Assembly: GCA_023426855.1 (NCBI GenBank)
Contig: JAEZBU010000231.1
Location: 1-8,113, forward strand
From: Pseudomonadota bacterium
GTDB lineage: Bacteria; Pseudomonadota; Alphaproteobacteria; Rhizobiales; Hyphomicrobiaceae
Direction: 5' to 3'
DNA: 8,113 nucleotides
How positions within the stretch are numbered: position 1 is the stretch's first letter; every line of letters begins with the position of its first letter. Under the pieces are notes generated by a model, which saw only the letters and a program-made list of their open reading frames with translations, searched no databases and was not told the DNA's origin. The translations under genes were made by a program, and so were the position numbers. Of this stretch, positions 1 through 5,469 are shown one piece after another.

Positions 1-309
1 AACACCGAAACCAATTACAAATCCGGCACCGAATTTCACTTCGAGTGGGCCATCGGCTACGAGATCGCGCAGGGTTTCCTGATCGGCGTGGTCGGCTACG
101 ACTATCGCCAGCTCACGGGGGATTCCGGCGAAGGCGCGCGGCTGGGCTCATTCAAGGGCCGCGTGGACGCGATCGGCCCCGGCCTCAGCTACACGACCAT
201 AATTGGCGACAGGCCACTCACGCTGAACCTTCGCAATTATCAGGAATACAACGCCAAGCGACGCTGGGAAGGCAATGCCACGATTGGATCGGCGACCCTG
301 CGCTTCTAG
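1..309 (+). CDS. Outer-membrane beta-barrel protein, phenol MetA-degradation (SphA-like) family, C-terminal part
   Basis: The reading frame is open from the first base to a TAG stop at 307-309, giving the last 102 residues of a protein whose start lies outside the window. The sequence alternates polar and hydrophobic residues in beta-strand fashion: FHFEWAIGYEIAQG, FLIGVVGYDYRQLTGD, then a loop with GARLGSF, then VDAIGPGLSYTTIIG, PLTLNLRNYQEYNAKRRWEG and a last strand ending in Phe. A terminal aromatic residue is typical of outer-membrane barrels. The GVVGYDYRQLTGDSG...GRVDAIGPGLSY pattern resembles the C-terminal part of the family annotated as 'protein involved in meta-pathway of phenol degradation', often near aromatic-compound genes and thought to be a porin-like transporter. 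Family assignment is from recalled pattern, not a search. It converges on the ABC operon, so the two are not co-transcribed. GTG codons inside the frame, such as that at 88, are not needed as starts. Confidence 0.72.
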   Translation, partial: NTETNYKSGTEFHFEWAIGYEIAQGFLIGVVGYDYRQLTGDSGEGARLGSFKGRVDAIGPGLSYTTIIGDRPLTLNLRNYQEYNAKRRWEGNATIGSATLRF

Positions 310-334
310 CACTTTTCCGGTTTAGTCAGAACCA

Positions 335-397
335 CCCGCTGCCCCGCCCGGGCGCCCAACGGCATCATGCTTCGGGGTGGCCGGGCGGGGGAGCGGG
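335..397. terminator. Large GC-rich inverted repeat between convergent genes, possible bidirectional terminator
   Basis: Positions 335-340 pair with 392-397 (6 bp), there is one G-G mismatch (341/391), and 342-351 pair with 381-390 (10 bp, ccccgcccgg against ccgggcgggg). The loop (352-380) contains a smaller gcat-c-atgc hairpin at 362-370. The repeat begins 25 bases after the stop of the beta-barrel gene. No T-run follows on either strand, so classical Rho-independent termination is not shown; a folded 3' end or a dispersed intergenic repeat are alternatives. The pairing is seen, the role is inferred. Confidence 0.45.
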
Positions 398-407
398 CCG
401 GTCAGGC

Positions 408-429
408 GCTTCCGCCTAAGGCGGAAAGC
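408..429. terminator. Short hairpin, possible terminator for the plus-strand gene
   Basis: A 7-bp perfect stem (ttccgcc at 410-416 with ggcggaa at 420-426) closes a TAA triloop. Two further pairs, 408-429 and 409-428, form with one bulged A. On the plus strand it is followed by a short TTCT, a weak U-tract. It lies about 100 bases past the beta-barrel stop and about 100 bases past the permease stop on the other strand, so it could serve either direction. Confidence 0.35.
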
Positions 430-488
430 TTCTAGCCCGACTGCGGCGGTGCTTCCGGCTTCGCGACGCGCCATGACGCGCTGGTCGA

Positions 489-519
489 AGATCGCGCCAG
501 TCATTCGCCGGCGCGATCT
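489..519 (-). terminator. Hairpin just after the ABC operon, probable terminator
   Basis: Positions 489-498 and 510-519 form a perfect 10-bp stem (core gatcgcgcc / ggcgcgatc) around an 11-base loop. It begins nine bases after the permease stop codon, reading the minus strand. The sequence after the stem on that strand is TCGACC, without a T-run, so efficiency as an intrinsic terminator is uncertain. Position directly after the last gene of the operon favours a terminator or a 3' end stabiliser. Confidence 0.5.
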
Positions 520-527
520 CGATAGCA

Positions 528-1418
528 TCAGTGCTGCATACCCCAGCGCCGAACAGTGACCTTCTCGATATTGTGGAAGATCAGGTTTTCGACCAGCAGC
601 CCGATCAGGATCACCGAGAACAGACCGGCGAACACCGACGGGATGTCGAGCATATTCTTGCTCTCATAGATGTACCAACCAAGGCCGCCCTGCCCGGAGC
701 TCGCGCCGAACACCAGCTCTGCCGCAATCAGCGTACGCCATGCAAACGCCCAGCCGATCTTGAGGCCGGTGAGAATGCTCGGGAATGCTGCAGGGATCAG
801 GATCTTGAACACGAAGCGCATGCCACTGAGGCCGTAATTCCGCCCCACCATCCGCAGCGTGTTTGACACGGCTCTGAAACCGGAATGCGTATTCAGCGCC
901 ACGGCCCACAACACGGCGTGCACGAGCACGAAGATGATGCTCTTGTCGCCAAGCCCGAACCAGATCAGCGCCAGCGGCAGCAGCGCGATGGACGGCAGCG
1001 GGTTGAACATCGACGTCAGCGTTTCCAGCAGGTCCGTACCGATCCGGCTGGTCATCGCCAATACAGTCAGTCCAAGCGCGAGTGCCAAACCAAGCGCGTA
1101 GCCTTGTAGCAGCAGGCGCACGGAGTTGTAGGCTTTCTCGGGGATTTCGCCCGACGCGATGGCGTTGAAGAACGTGCTGACGGTTTCCGTGAACGTCGGC
1201 ACCAGCAGCGGGTTATTGAGCTGGATGGCATAGACCTGCCAGATCGCCGCGATGACCAAGAGCAGGATGGATTTGCGGAACGCGCCGTTGTTGTAAAGGC
1301 GCTCCCACAGTCCCAACGGCTTTTCGACGACGCCGAATTCCTGGTTCAACGGACCTTCGTGGATATAGTCGGGGCGCGGCGCCGGCTGGCCCGCTTCGCG
1401 CTGCAGGACATCAGTCAT
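528..1418 (-). CDS. ABC transporter permease, NitT/TauT (SsuC/TauC-like) type
   Basis: This 296-residue inner-membrane protein forms the translocation path of the importer; a homodimer is usual for the family. Hydrophobic segments lie near residues 50-67, 100-121, 136-155, 159-178, 222-238 and 262-283, giving six spans. The cytoplasmic coupling loop that contacts the ATPase is at about 188-220 (MVGRNYGLSGMRF...ILIPAAFPSILTGLK), followed by GWAFAWRTLIAAEL, the pattern of SsuC/TauC permeases. In the loop, the first part of the usual EAARTLGAS signature is degenerate (MVGRNYGLS), a common variation. The ATG lies inside the end of the ATPase gene (8-base overlap, ATGACTGA), and an AGGAG sits nine bases upstream, so the two are translationally coupled. 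The stop is TGA at 530-528, closely followed by a hairpin. The transported compound is not revealed by this sequence: sulfonates, nitrate, thiamine precursors and aromatic acids are all known in this family. Confidence 0.93.
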   Translation of the reverse strand: MTDVLQREAGQPAPRPDYIHEGPLNQEFGVVEKPLGLWERLYNNGAFRKSILLLVIAAIWQVYAIQLNNPLLVPTFTETVSTFFNAIASGEIPEKAYNSVRLLLQGYALGLALALGLTVLAMTSRIGTDLLETLTSMFNPLPSIALLPLALIWFGLGDKSIIFVLVHAVLWAVALNTHSGFRAVSNTLRMVGRNYGLSGMRFVFKILIPAAFPSILTGLKIGWAFAWRTLIAAELVFGASSGQGGLGWYIYESKNMLDIPSVFAGLFSVILIGLLVENLIFHNIEKVTVRRWGMQH

Positions 1419-2217
1419 GGACGGGCACTCCTGCTTCTTCGACTTGATCCGCGAACAGCATCCGGTGAATGCGTTCGGACAACTTGTGTCCGGATTGCGG
1501 ATCGACTGAATCGGTGCCGTCGCTGTTCAGCTCAGCCTTCACCTGGCCGGGGTGTGGCGACAGCAGCAGAATGCGGCTGCCGATCCGCACCGCTTCAGGG
1601 ATCGAATGGGTGACGAACAGCACAGTGAAGCGCGTGTCGTCCCATAGCTGCATCAGCTCATCCTGCATGCGTCGGCGCGTCAGGGCGTCGAGCGCCGCGA
1701 ACGGCTCGTCCATCAGCAAAACGTCGGCTTCCATGGCCAGCGCGCGCGCAATGGCGACGCGTTGCTTCATGCCGCCTGACAGCATGTGCGGATAACTATC
1801 GACGAACTTCGACAGGTTGACCTTGGCAAGAGATTCGAGCGCCTTCTCCTCGGCCGCACTGCCCTTCAGCTTGCCCGAGGCCTCCAGCGCGAACATCACG
1901 TTCTTCTTGACCGTTTTCCACGGCAGAAGCTGGTCGAATTCCTGAAACACCATGACCCGATCCGGACCCGGCTTCGAGATCGTCGCCCCTTTGAGCGTGA
2001 TCCGACCTTCCGTCGGGGTCATGTAGCCGGCAATTGCCTTCAACATCGTCGACTTGCCGCAGCCGGACGGGCCGAGAATGACATAGCGCTCCGACGGCAT
2101 CACGTCGAAGCTCACACGATAGGTCGCCGTCACCAGATGCTGGGTCGTCTTGTATTGCAGCGTTACACCATCCACCGAAAGTAGAGGCGTAGCGGGCTGC
2201 GAATGGGAAGAATCCAC
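1411..2217 (-). CDS. ABC transporter ATP-binding protein, NitT/TauT (SsuB/TauB-like) type
   Basis: This 268-residue nucleotide-binding subunit drives import by ATP hydrolysis on the cytoplasmic face. All motifs are present in order: Walker A GPSGCGKST at 49-57, Q-loop QEFDQLLPW starting at Gln92, signature LSGGMKQR at 146-153, Walker B VLLMDEP at 166-172 with catalytic Glu171, D-loop ALD ending at 177, and the switch His204 in VTHS. QEFDQLLPW and the MDEPFAALDALTR run are typical of the nitrate/sulfonate/taurine group. I chose GTG at 2217 because AGGAG stands seven bases upstream (2229-2225) and the frame then begins VDSSHSQPATPLLSVDGV. A TTG at 2262 would add 15 residues but lies beside a perfect hairpin that would then be coding sequence. 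It follows the binding-protein gene and overlaps the permease gene by eight bases. Confidence 0.93.
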   Translation of the reverse strand: MDSSHSQPATPLLSVDGVTLQYKTTQHLVTATYRVSFDVMPSERYVILGPSGCGKSTMLKAIAGYMTPTEGRITLKGATISKPGPDRVMVFQEFDQLLPWKTVKKNVMFALEASGKLKGSAAEEKALESLAKVNLSKFVDSYPHMLSGGMKQRVAIARALAMEADVLLMDEPFAALDALTRRRMQDELMQLWDDTRFTVLFVTHSIPEAVRIGSRILLLSPHPGQVKAELNSDGTDSVDPQSGHKLSERIHRMLFADQVEEAGVPVHD

Positions 2218-2234
2218 GCAGTTGCTCCTGCTTA

Positions 2235-2260
2235 GGGTGGCTGGCCGAAGCCAGCCACCC
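2235..2260 (-). other. cUUCGg hairpin between binding-protein and ATPase genes
   Basis: Positions 2235-2245 and 2250-2260 form a perfect 11-bp stem. On the transcribed minus strand the loop is TTCG closed by a C-G pair, the exceptionally stable C(UUCG)G tetraloop. It lies 16 bases after the stop of the binding-protein gene, and no T-run follows, so full termination is unlikely. Known parallels are intercistronic stem-loops that protect the upstream message, letting the binding protein be made in excess over membrane subunits. Partial termination is an alternative. Pairing and loop are seen; function is inferred. Confidence 0.72.
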
Positions 2261-2276
2261 AATTCACGTTAAGCTG

Positions 2277-3275
2277 TTATTTGCTCTGCGCTTCAGGGAA
2301 CAGCAGATCGTTTGCACCAGCCGGCTTGTTCTTGTACTTGCCGGTCCGCGCCATGAAGTTGATCATCGGCTCGATCGCGGAAACCTTGGTCGTGAACTGG
2401 TGATCGGGATGGTTCAACAGTTCCAGAACCTCCTCGGTCGGCATCTTGTCACGCGACATCTTCGTGTAGGTTTCAGCCGCGAGCTGCTTGTCCTTGTTGA
2501 CGATGTCCGTGGCTTCGTTCAGCGCATCCAGATACGCCTTGTAGAGCTTCGGATTCTCGGTGCGGAACTTCTCGGTCGTCGCAACGACGTTGAATGCGAA
2601 AGGCGCACCCAGGACATCCGTCGATGTCAGCAACTGGCGGACGCCAGGCGTCTTGGCCTGACGAAACTGGAACGGCACCGACGAGAAGTTGGCGGTTACG
2701 TCCTTGTTGCCGCTGACCATCGCGATGGTCGCGTCGGGATGCGACATCGTCACGGTCAGGGGGTCGAGCTTGTTGTGGTTGCCCTCGCCAAATTCCTTTT
2801 CAGCCTGCATCTGCAGCAGAATGGCCTGGTTGGAGACCCTGACGGCCGGCACCGCGATGCGGTGGCTTTCGTTAAAGTCCTTGATGCTCTTGATGCTGTC
2901 GTCCTTGACCATCAGCGCCAGCGGCAACGCGTTGAGGCCAGCCGCACCCTTGACGTTGATAGAGCCTTTGGTGCGATCCCAGATGGTCATCAGACCGGGA
3001 ACACCCAGCGACACGAAGTCGACATTGCCCGAGATCAGCGCGTCGTTCATCACGTCGGACGAGCGGAACGTATTCCATTCGACCTTGATGTCGCCGAGAC
3101 CAGCCGCTTTGGCGTGCTTCTCGACCAGTTTCTGATCTTCCATGATCATGTACTGGACATAGCCAAGTCCGAATTGCTTGGCTGCACGGACCGTGTTGGC
3201 TTCCGCGAATGCTGATCCAGAATGCCCAAGGGCAACGACTGCGGCCGCTCCCGCGAGCAGAAGACTGCGAAACAT
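2277..3275 (-). CDS. Periplasmic substrate-binding protein of a NitT/TauT-type ABC importer (NMT1/SsuA-like)
   Basis: This 332-residue protein should capture the ligand in the periplasm and hand it to the permease. Its start, ATG at 3275, is preceded by GGAGG five bases upstream (3285-3281). It opens with a classical signal peptide, MFRSLLLAGAAAVVALGHSGSAFA, with probable cleavage after AFA at residue 24. There is no lipobox and no twin-arginine motif. The mature part begins with the strand VRAAKQFGLGYVQYMI, then has VEWNTFRSSDVMNDALISGNVDFVSLG, matching the first lobe of NitT/TauT binding proteins, where a residue after the 'SG..DF' strand lines the ligand cleft. The phrase IAVPAVRVSNQAILLQ begins the second lobe, as in this family. 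A frame extended to 3356 would add 27 residues ahead of the signal peptide and is rejected. The ligand is unknown. The beta-barrel neighbour of a family linked with aromatic degradation hints at aromatic acids, but only weakly. Confidence 0.88.
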   Translation of the reverse strand: MFRSLLLAGAAAVVALGHSGSAFAEANTVRAAKQFGLGYVQYMIMEDQKLVEKHAKAAGLGDIKVEWNTFRSSDVMNDALISGNVDFVSLGVPGLMTIWDRTKGSINVKGAAGLNALPLALMVKDDSIKSIKDFNESHRIAVPAVRVSNQAILLQMQAEKEFGEGNHNKLDPLTVTMSHPDATIAMVSGNKDVTANFSSVPFQFRQAKTPGVRQLLTSTDVLGAPFAFNVVATTEKFRTENPKLYKAYLDALNEATDIVNKDKQLAAETYTKMSRDKMPTEEVLELLNHPDHQFTTKVSAIEPMINFMARTGKYKNKPAGANDLLFPEAQSK

Positions 3276-3289
3276 CCGTTCCTCCACTT

Positions 3290-3315
3290 TTACGTATTTC
3301 GTTTCGTATACGTAA
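3290..3315. promoter_or_regulatory. Palindromic operator-like site, possibly for a GntR-family regulator
   Basis: Arms TTACGTAT (3290-3297) and ATACGTAA (3308-3315) are perfect inverted repeats separated by ten bases. Each arm contains the palindrome TACGTA, and CGTATACG (3305-3312) is a further 8-base palindrome. The site abuts the predicted -10 and covers the expected transcription start, where a bound repressor would block initiation. GT-n-AC palindromes of this kind are common in GntR-family (FadR/VanR-like) operators, but the regulator is not in the window, so the family is a guess. An mRNA hairpin in the leader is the alternative. Confidence 0.5.
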
Positions 3316-3343
3316 TTGTGGGTCGTACGGTCCGGAAGGTCAA
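3315..3343 (-). promoter_or_regulatory. Predicted sigma70-type promoter of the ABC operon
   Basis: Reading the minus strand, TTGACC (3343-3338) fits the -35 consensus in five of six positions. It is followed by a 17-base spacer and CACAAT (3320-3315), four of six for the -10. Transcription would begin near 3308, about 33 bases before the ATG of the binding-protein gene. The spacing is ideal and the position is right; no start-site data are available. Confidence 0.55.
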
Positions 3344-3396
3344 CCTTCAAAAGCACGATAAATACGGCGCGCGGATGTTCTCCACGTGCCGTACGA

Positions 3397-3417
3397 AGCG
3401 ATCCGCTATCGGACGCT
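3397..3417 (-). terminator. Weak hairpin after lpdA, possible terminator
   Basis: Positions 3397-3400 pair with 3414-3417 and 3402-3405 pair with 3410-3413, with one bulged base and a four-base loop. It starts nine bases after the lpdA stop. The stem is short and no T-run follows on the minus strand, so termination before the ABC promoter is only a possibility. Confidence 0.25.
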
Positions 3418-3425
3418 GAGCATCT

Positions 3426-4868
3426 TTACATGTGAATGACGCGGCCGTAAGCGTCGAGCACACTCTCGTGCATCGTCTCCGACAGGGTCGGATGCGGGAA
3501 CACCGCGTGGATCAGATCTTCCTCGGTGGTCTCCAGACCCATGGCGATCACGAAGCCCTGGATGAGTTCAGTGACTTCCGCGCCGACCATGTGCGCGCCG
3601 AGAAGCTGTCCCGTCTTGGCGTCGAAGATCGTCTTGACCATGCCCTCCGGCTCGCCCAGCGCGATTGCCTTGCCGTTGCCGCGGAACTGGAAGCGCCCGA
3701 TTTTCAGCGCATAACCGTCTTCCTTCGCCTTCGCTTCCGTCAAGCCAACCGACGCCACTTGCGGGTGGCAATAGGTGCAGCCGGGGATCTGCTGTTTGCT
3801 CATCGCATGCGTTTCGAGGCCCTTGATGGTCTCGACGCAGAGCACGCCCTCATGCTCCGCCTTGTGTGCGAGCATTGGCGGACCAGCGACGTCACCAATG
3901 GCGTAGATGCCAGGCACATTGGTGCGGCCCAGCCCATCGGTGACAATCGTACCGCGATCCATCTTGAGCCCGAGCTTTTTGAGGCCCAGGTTCTCGACGT
4001 TACCGACCACGCCCACGGCCGAGATCAAGCGATCCGCGGTGATCTTCTCGGTCTTGCCGTCACCGAGATCGATATGGGCGGTGACATTATCAGCGCCCTT
4101 CTCGATCTTGGTCACCTTGGCGCCCGAGACGATGCGCATGCCCTGCTTTTCGAACTGCTTGCGCGCGAATGCCGCGATCTCGGCATCCTCCACCGGCAGG
4201 ATCTGCGGCAGCAGCTCAATGACCGTGACGTCCACGCCGAACGTCCGATAGAACGATGCGAACTCGATCCCGATGGCGCCCGAACCCATCACCACCAGCG
4301 ACTTCGGCATGGCCGGCGGCACCATGGCCTCGAAGTAGGTCCAGATCAGCTTGCCATCGGGCTCGATGCCCGGCAGCACGCGCGGCCGCGCGCCGGTTGC
4401 GATGATGATGTTCTTGGCCTTGTAGGTGCCTGGTCCGAGCACGCCCTTCGGCGTCGGATGCGCCGGCTGCATGGCCTGCTTCTTGGTCGCCGACACGACA
4501 ATCTCGCCGGGCTTGCTGATGGAGGCCTCGCCCCAAATCACATCGACCTTGTTCTTCTTCAGCAGGAAGCCGACACCACCGTTGAGCTGGCCCGAGACCT
4601 GCCGCGAGCGCTTGACGATGGCGTCATTGTCGAAGCCGAGCTTCTCGACCGAAAGCCCGTAGCTCTTGGCGTGCTCGGCGTTGCGATAGACTTCGGCCGA
4701 GCGCAGCAGCGCCTTGGTTGGAATGCAACCCCAGTTGAGGCAGATGCCTCCGAGGTGTTCGCGTTCGACCACGGCCGTTTTGAAGCCGAGTTGCGCGGCG
4801 CGAATTGCTGCGACGTAACCGCCGGGGCCGGCGCCAATGATTACAACGTCGTAGCTGTTTTCGGACAT
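3426..4868 (-). CDS. lpdA: Dihydrolipoamide dehydrogenase (E3 of 2-oxoacid dehydrogenase complexes)
   Basis: This 480-residue cytoplasmic flavoprotein reoxidises the dihydrolipoyl arm of E2 and passes electrons through FAD and a disulfide to NAD+. The N-terminal FAD fold has GAGPGGYVAAIRAAQLG at 12-28. The redox disulfide is Cys43-Cys48 in GGICLNWGCIPTKALL. The NAD-binding motif is GSGAIGIEFASFY, the second FAD contact is YAIGDVAGPPMLAHKAEHEG, and the dimerisation domain supplies the catalytic His459-Glu464 pair in HPTLSETMHES. Length matches the usual 465-480. I chose ATG at 4868, preceded by AGG six bases upstream (4877-4875) and starting MSENSYDVVIIGAG, over a TTG at 4895 that would add nine residues. 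With pdhC upstream on the same strand, it most likely serves pyruvate dehydrogenase, though E3 is often shared with 2-oxoglutarate dehydrogenase. Because Trp46 replaces the commoner Val and Thr the Ser of the motif, it resembles the alphaproteobacterial pdh-linked branch. Confidence 0.97.
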   Translation of the reverse strand: MSENSYDVVIIGAGPGGYVAAIRAAQLGFKTAVVEREHLGGICLNWGCIPTKALLRSAEVYRNAEHAKSYGLSVEKLGFDNDAIVKRSRQVSGQLNGGVGFLLKKNKVDVIWGEASISKPGEIVVSATKKQAMQPAHPTPKGVLGPGTYKAKNIIIATGARPRVLPGIEPDGKLIWTYFEAMVPPAMPKSLVVMGSGAIGIEFASFYRTFGVDVTVIELLPQILPVEDAEIAAFARKQFEKQGMRIVSGAKVTKIEKGADNVTAHIDLGDGKTEKITADRLISAVGVVGNVENLGLKKLGLKMDRGTIVTDGLGRTNVPGIYAIGDVAGPPMLAHKAEHEGVLCVETIKGLETHAMSKQQIPGCTYCHPQVASVGLTEAKAKEDGYALKIGRFQFRGNGKAIALGEPEGMVKTIFDAKTGQLLGAHMVGAEVTELIQGFVIAMGLETTEEDLIHAVFPHPTLSETMHESVLDAYGRVIHM

Positions 4869-4899
4869 CTCAAACCTGCGATTGTGCGTTTCCAAAATG

Positions 4900-4929
4900 A
4901 AAGCCCCGGCGCTTCGGCGACGGAGCTTT
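4900..4929 (-). other. Imperfect hairpin in the lpdA leader: attenuator, terminator or 5' stem-loop
   Basis: On the minus strand AAAGCTCCG (4929-4921) pairs with CGGGGCTTT (4908-4900) with one G-U pair. There is then one T-C mismatch and a 3-bp CGC/GCG stem closing a CGAA loop at 4916-4913. The stem is followed by CATTTTGG, partly U-rich. It ends 31 bases before the lpdA ATG. It could end transcription coming from the lipoprotein gene, attenuate lpdA, or form the 5' end of an lpdA message if the promoter called at 4933-4962 is real. Pairing is seen; role is inferred. Confidence 0.45.
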
Positions 4930-4932
4930 GTT

Positions 4933-4962
4933 ATTCAAGCGGAATATGGGGTCGGCTGCCAA
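4933..4962 (-). promoter_or_regulatory. Candidate promoter of lpdA
   Basis: On the minus strand TTGGCA (4962-4957), an 18-base spacer and TTGAAT (4938-4933) make a plausible but imperfect sigma70-type promoter. The start would fall near 4926, at the foot of the leader hairpin. The 174-base gap before lpdA makes a separate promoter likely, but this particular one is only a guess from consensus. Confidence 0.3.
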
Positions 4963-4989
4963 GTGTTTCCAGGCAAGTGTTTCCAGGCA
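4960..4989. repeat. 14-bp perfect tandem repeat upstream of lpdA
   Basis: The unit caagtgtttccagg occurs at 4960-4973 and again at 4974-4987, followed by the first two bases of a third copy. There are no mismatches. It overlaps the -35 element of the candidate lpdA promoter, so that the copies carry TTGGCA and TTGCCT at equivalent positions on the minus strand. It may be a recent slippage duplication or paired binding sites. Confidence 0.8.
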
Positions 4990-5042
4990 TTTGCGCGACG
5001 CTTACAGGCGCACACCGACCGCCGGCCGCGATCCGCACCCTA

Positions 5043-5345
5043 TCAGACGTGGCAGCGCGCACCCAGATACAGGTTCAGCAGCTCGTTATAGCGGTCAACC
5101 TCGGCCTGCACCTGCGGTGATTGCTTCTGGCCTTGCGTTGCAGCTTCGACCTTCGGGCGCATGCCGCGAGAATCCATGCGGTTCAGTTCCGTACGAACGG
5201 ACTGGCAGCTCTGGCCAGCCGGCATGGCGCGCGCACCCGGATCACCGCCCCGGCCACCGCCGTCATTCGCGCAACCCGCCAACACGCAAAGCAGACCCAC
5301 GCTCGCCGCGCGCAGGGCCAAATCCACGGCTCTTCTACGACCCAA
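5043..5345 (-). CDS. Small lipoprotein with a two-cysteine module, unknown function
   Basis: The predicted product has 100 residues. The start is TTG at 5345, five bases after a very strong GGAGG (5355-5351) inside GGAGGTGATC; this choice gives a normal signal peptide with three arginines, a hydrophobic stretch and lipobox VLAGC, with lipidated Cys25. A frame open to 5372 would place the ribosome site inside the gene. After a Gly/Ala-rich linker (26-44), residues 47-98 hold a module bounded by Cys47 and Cys98, likely helical, with SVRTELNRMDSRGM and AEVDRYNELLNLYLGARC. The two cysteines could form a disulfide in the periplasm. No catalytic motif is visible. The same 52-residue spacing appears in the lipoprotein two genes upstream, suggesting common descent. 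It lies between the SGNH hydrolase gene and lpdA, 124 bases after the former. I do not recognise a named family. Confidence 0.75.
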   Translation of the reverse strand: MGRRRAVDLALRAASVGLLCVLAGCANDGGGRGGDPGARAMPAGQSCQSVRTELNRMDSRGMRPKVEAATQGQKQSPQVQAEVDRYNELLNLYLGARCHV

Positions 5346-5401
5346 GATCACCTCCCCTATTGGGCATGGCATACGGTGACGTCTTCATCATAAGCGACTT
5401 G

Positions 5402-5430
5402 CTTTCGCAACATTTTCCGCAGTGCGAAAG
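5402..5430. repeat. 7-bp inverted repeat upstream of the small lipoprotein gene
   Basis: Arms ctttcgc (5402-5408) and gcgaaag (5424-5430) are perfect, with a 15-base spacer. The repeat lies 57-85 bases before the lipoprotein start, in a 124-base gap where a promoter or terminator would be expected. No T-run follows on the minus strand. It could be an operator or a weak hairpin; a chance match is also possible. Confidence 0.3.
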
Positions 5431-5454
5431 AACGAACGCATAACAGGTGTTTCC

Positions 5455-5469
5455 CTGGCGCAATGCCAG
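5455..5469 (-). terminator. Small hairpin directly after the SGNH hydrolase stop
   Basis: On the minus strand CTGGC (5469-5465) pairs with GCCAG (5459-5455) around a five-base loop, beginning at the base after the TAG stop. There is no T-run after it. It may weakly terminate or protect the 3' end. Confidence 0.3.

Noticed and set aside
322..528. Small frames in the convergent gap (either strand, up to 68 codons)
   Set aside because: Their coding sequence is made largely of the inverted repeats, and no ribosome site or domain is seen.
2218..2262. TTG start adding 15 residues to the ATPase
   Set aside because: The extension would make the perfect hairpin at 2235-2260 coding, while the GTG at 2217 has an ideally placed AGGAG.
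2400..3215. Open frame of 271 codons on the plus strand opposite the binding-protein gene
   Set aside because: Antisense shadow of a confident gene; no ribosome site or recognisable domain.
3276..3356. Extended start of the binding protein at 3356
   Set aside because: It would put 27 charged residues before a textbook signal peptide and would read through the promoter and operator-like site. The ATG at 3275 has GGAGG at ideal distance.
4960..4989. Possible CRISPR or longer repeat array
   Set aside because: Only two directly adjacent copies of 14 bases exist, with no spacers and no cas gene.
3432..5120. Long open frame on the plus strand opposite lpdA (562 codons)
   Set aside because: It is the GC-rich antisense shadow of lpdA, whose product has every expected motif. 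The translation is rich in His, Arg, Asp and Leu without any domain, and it runs past lpdA into the next gap.
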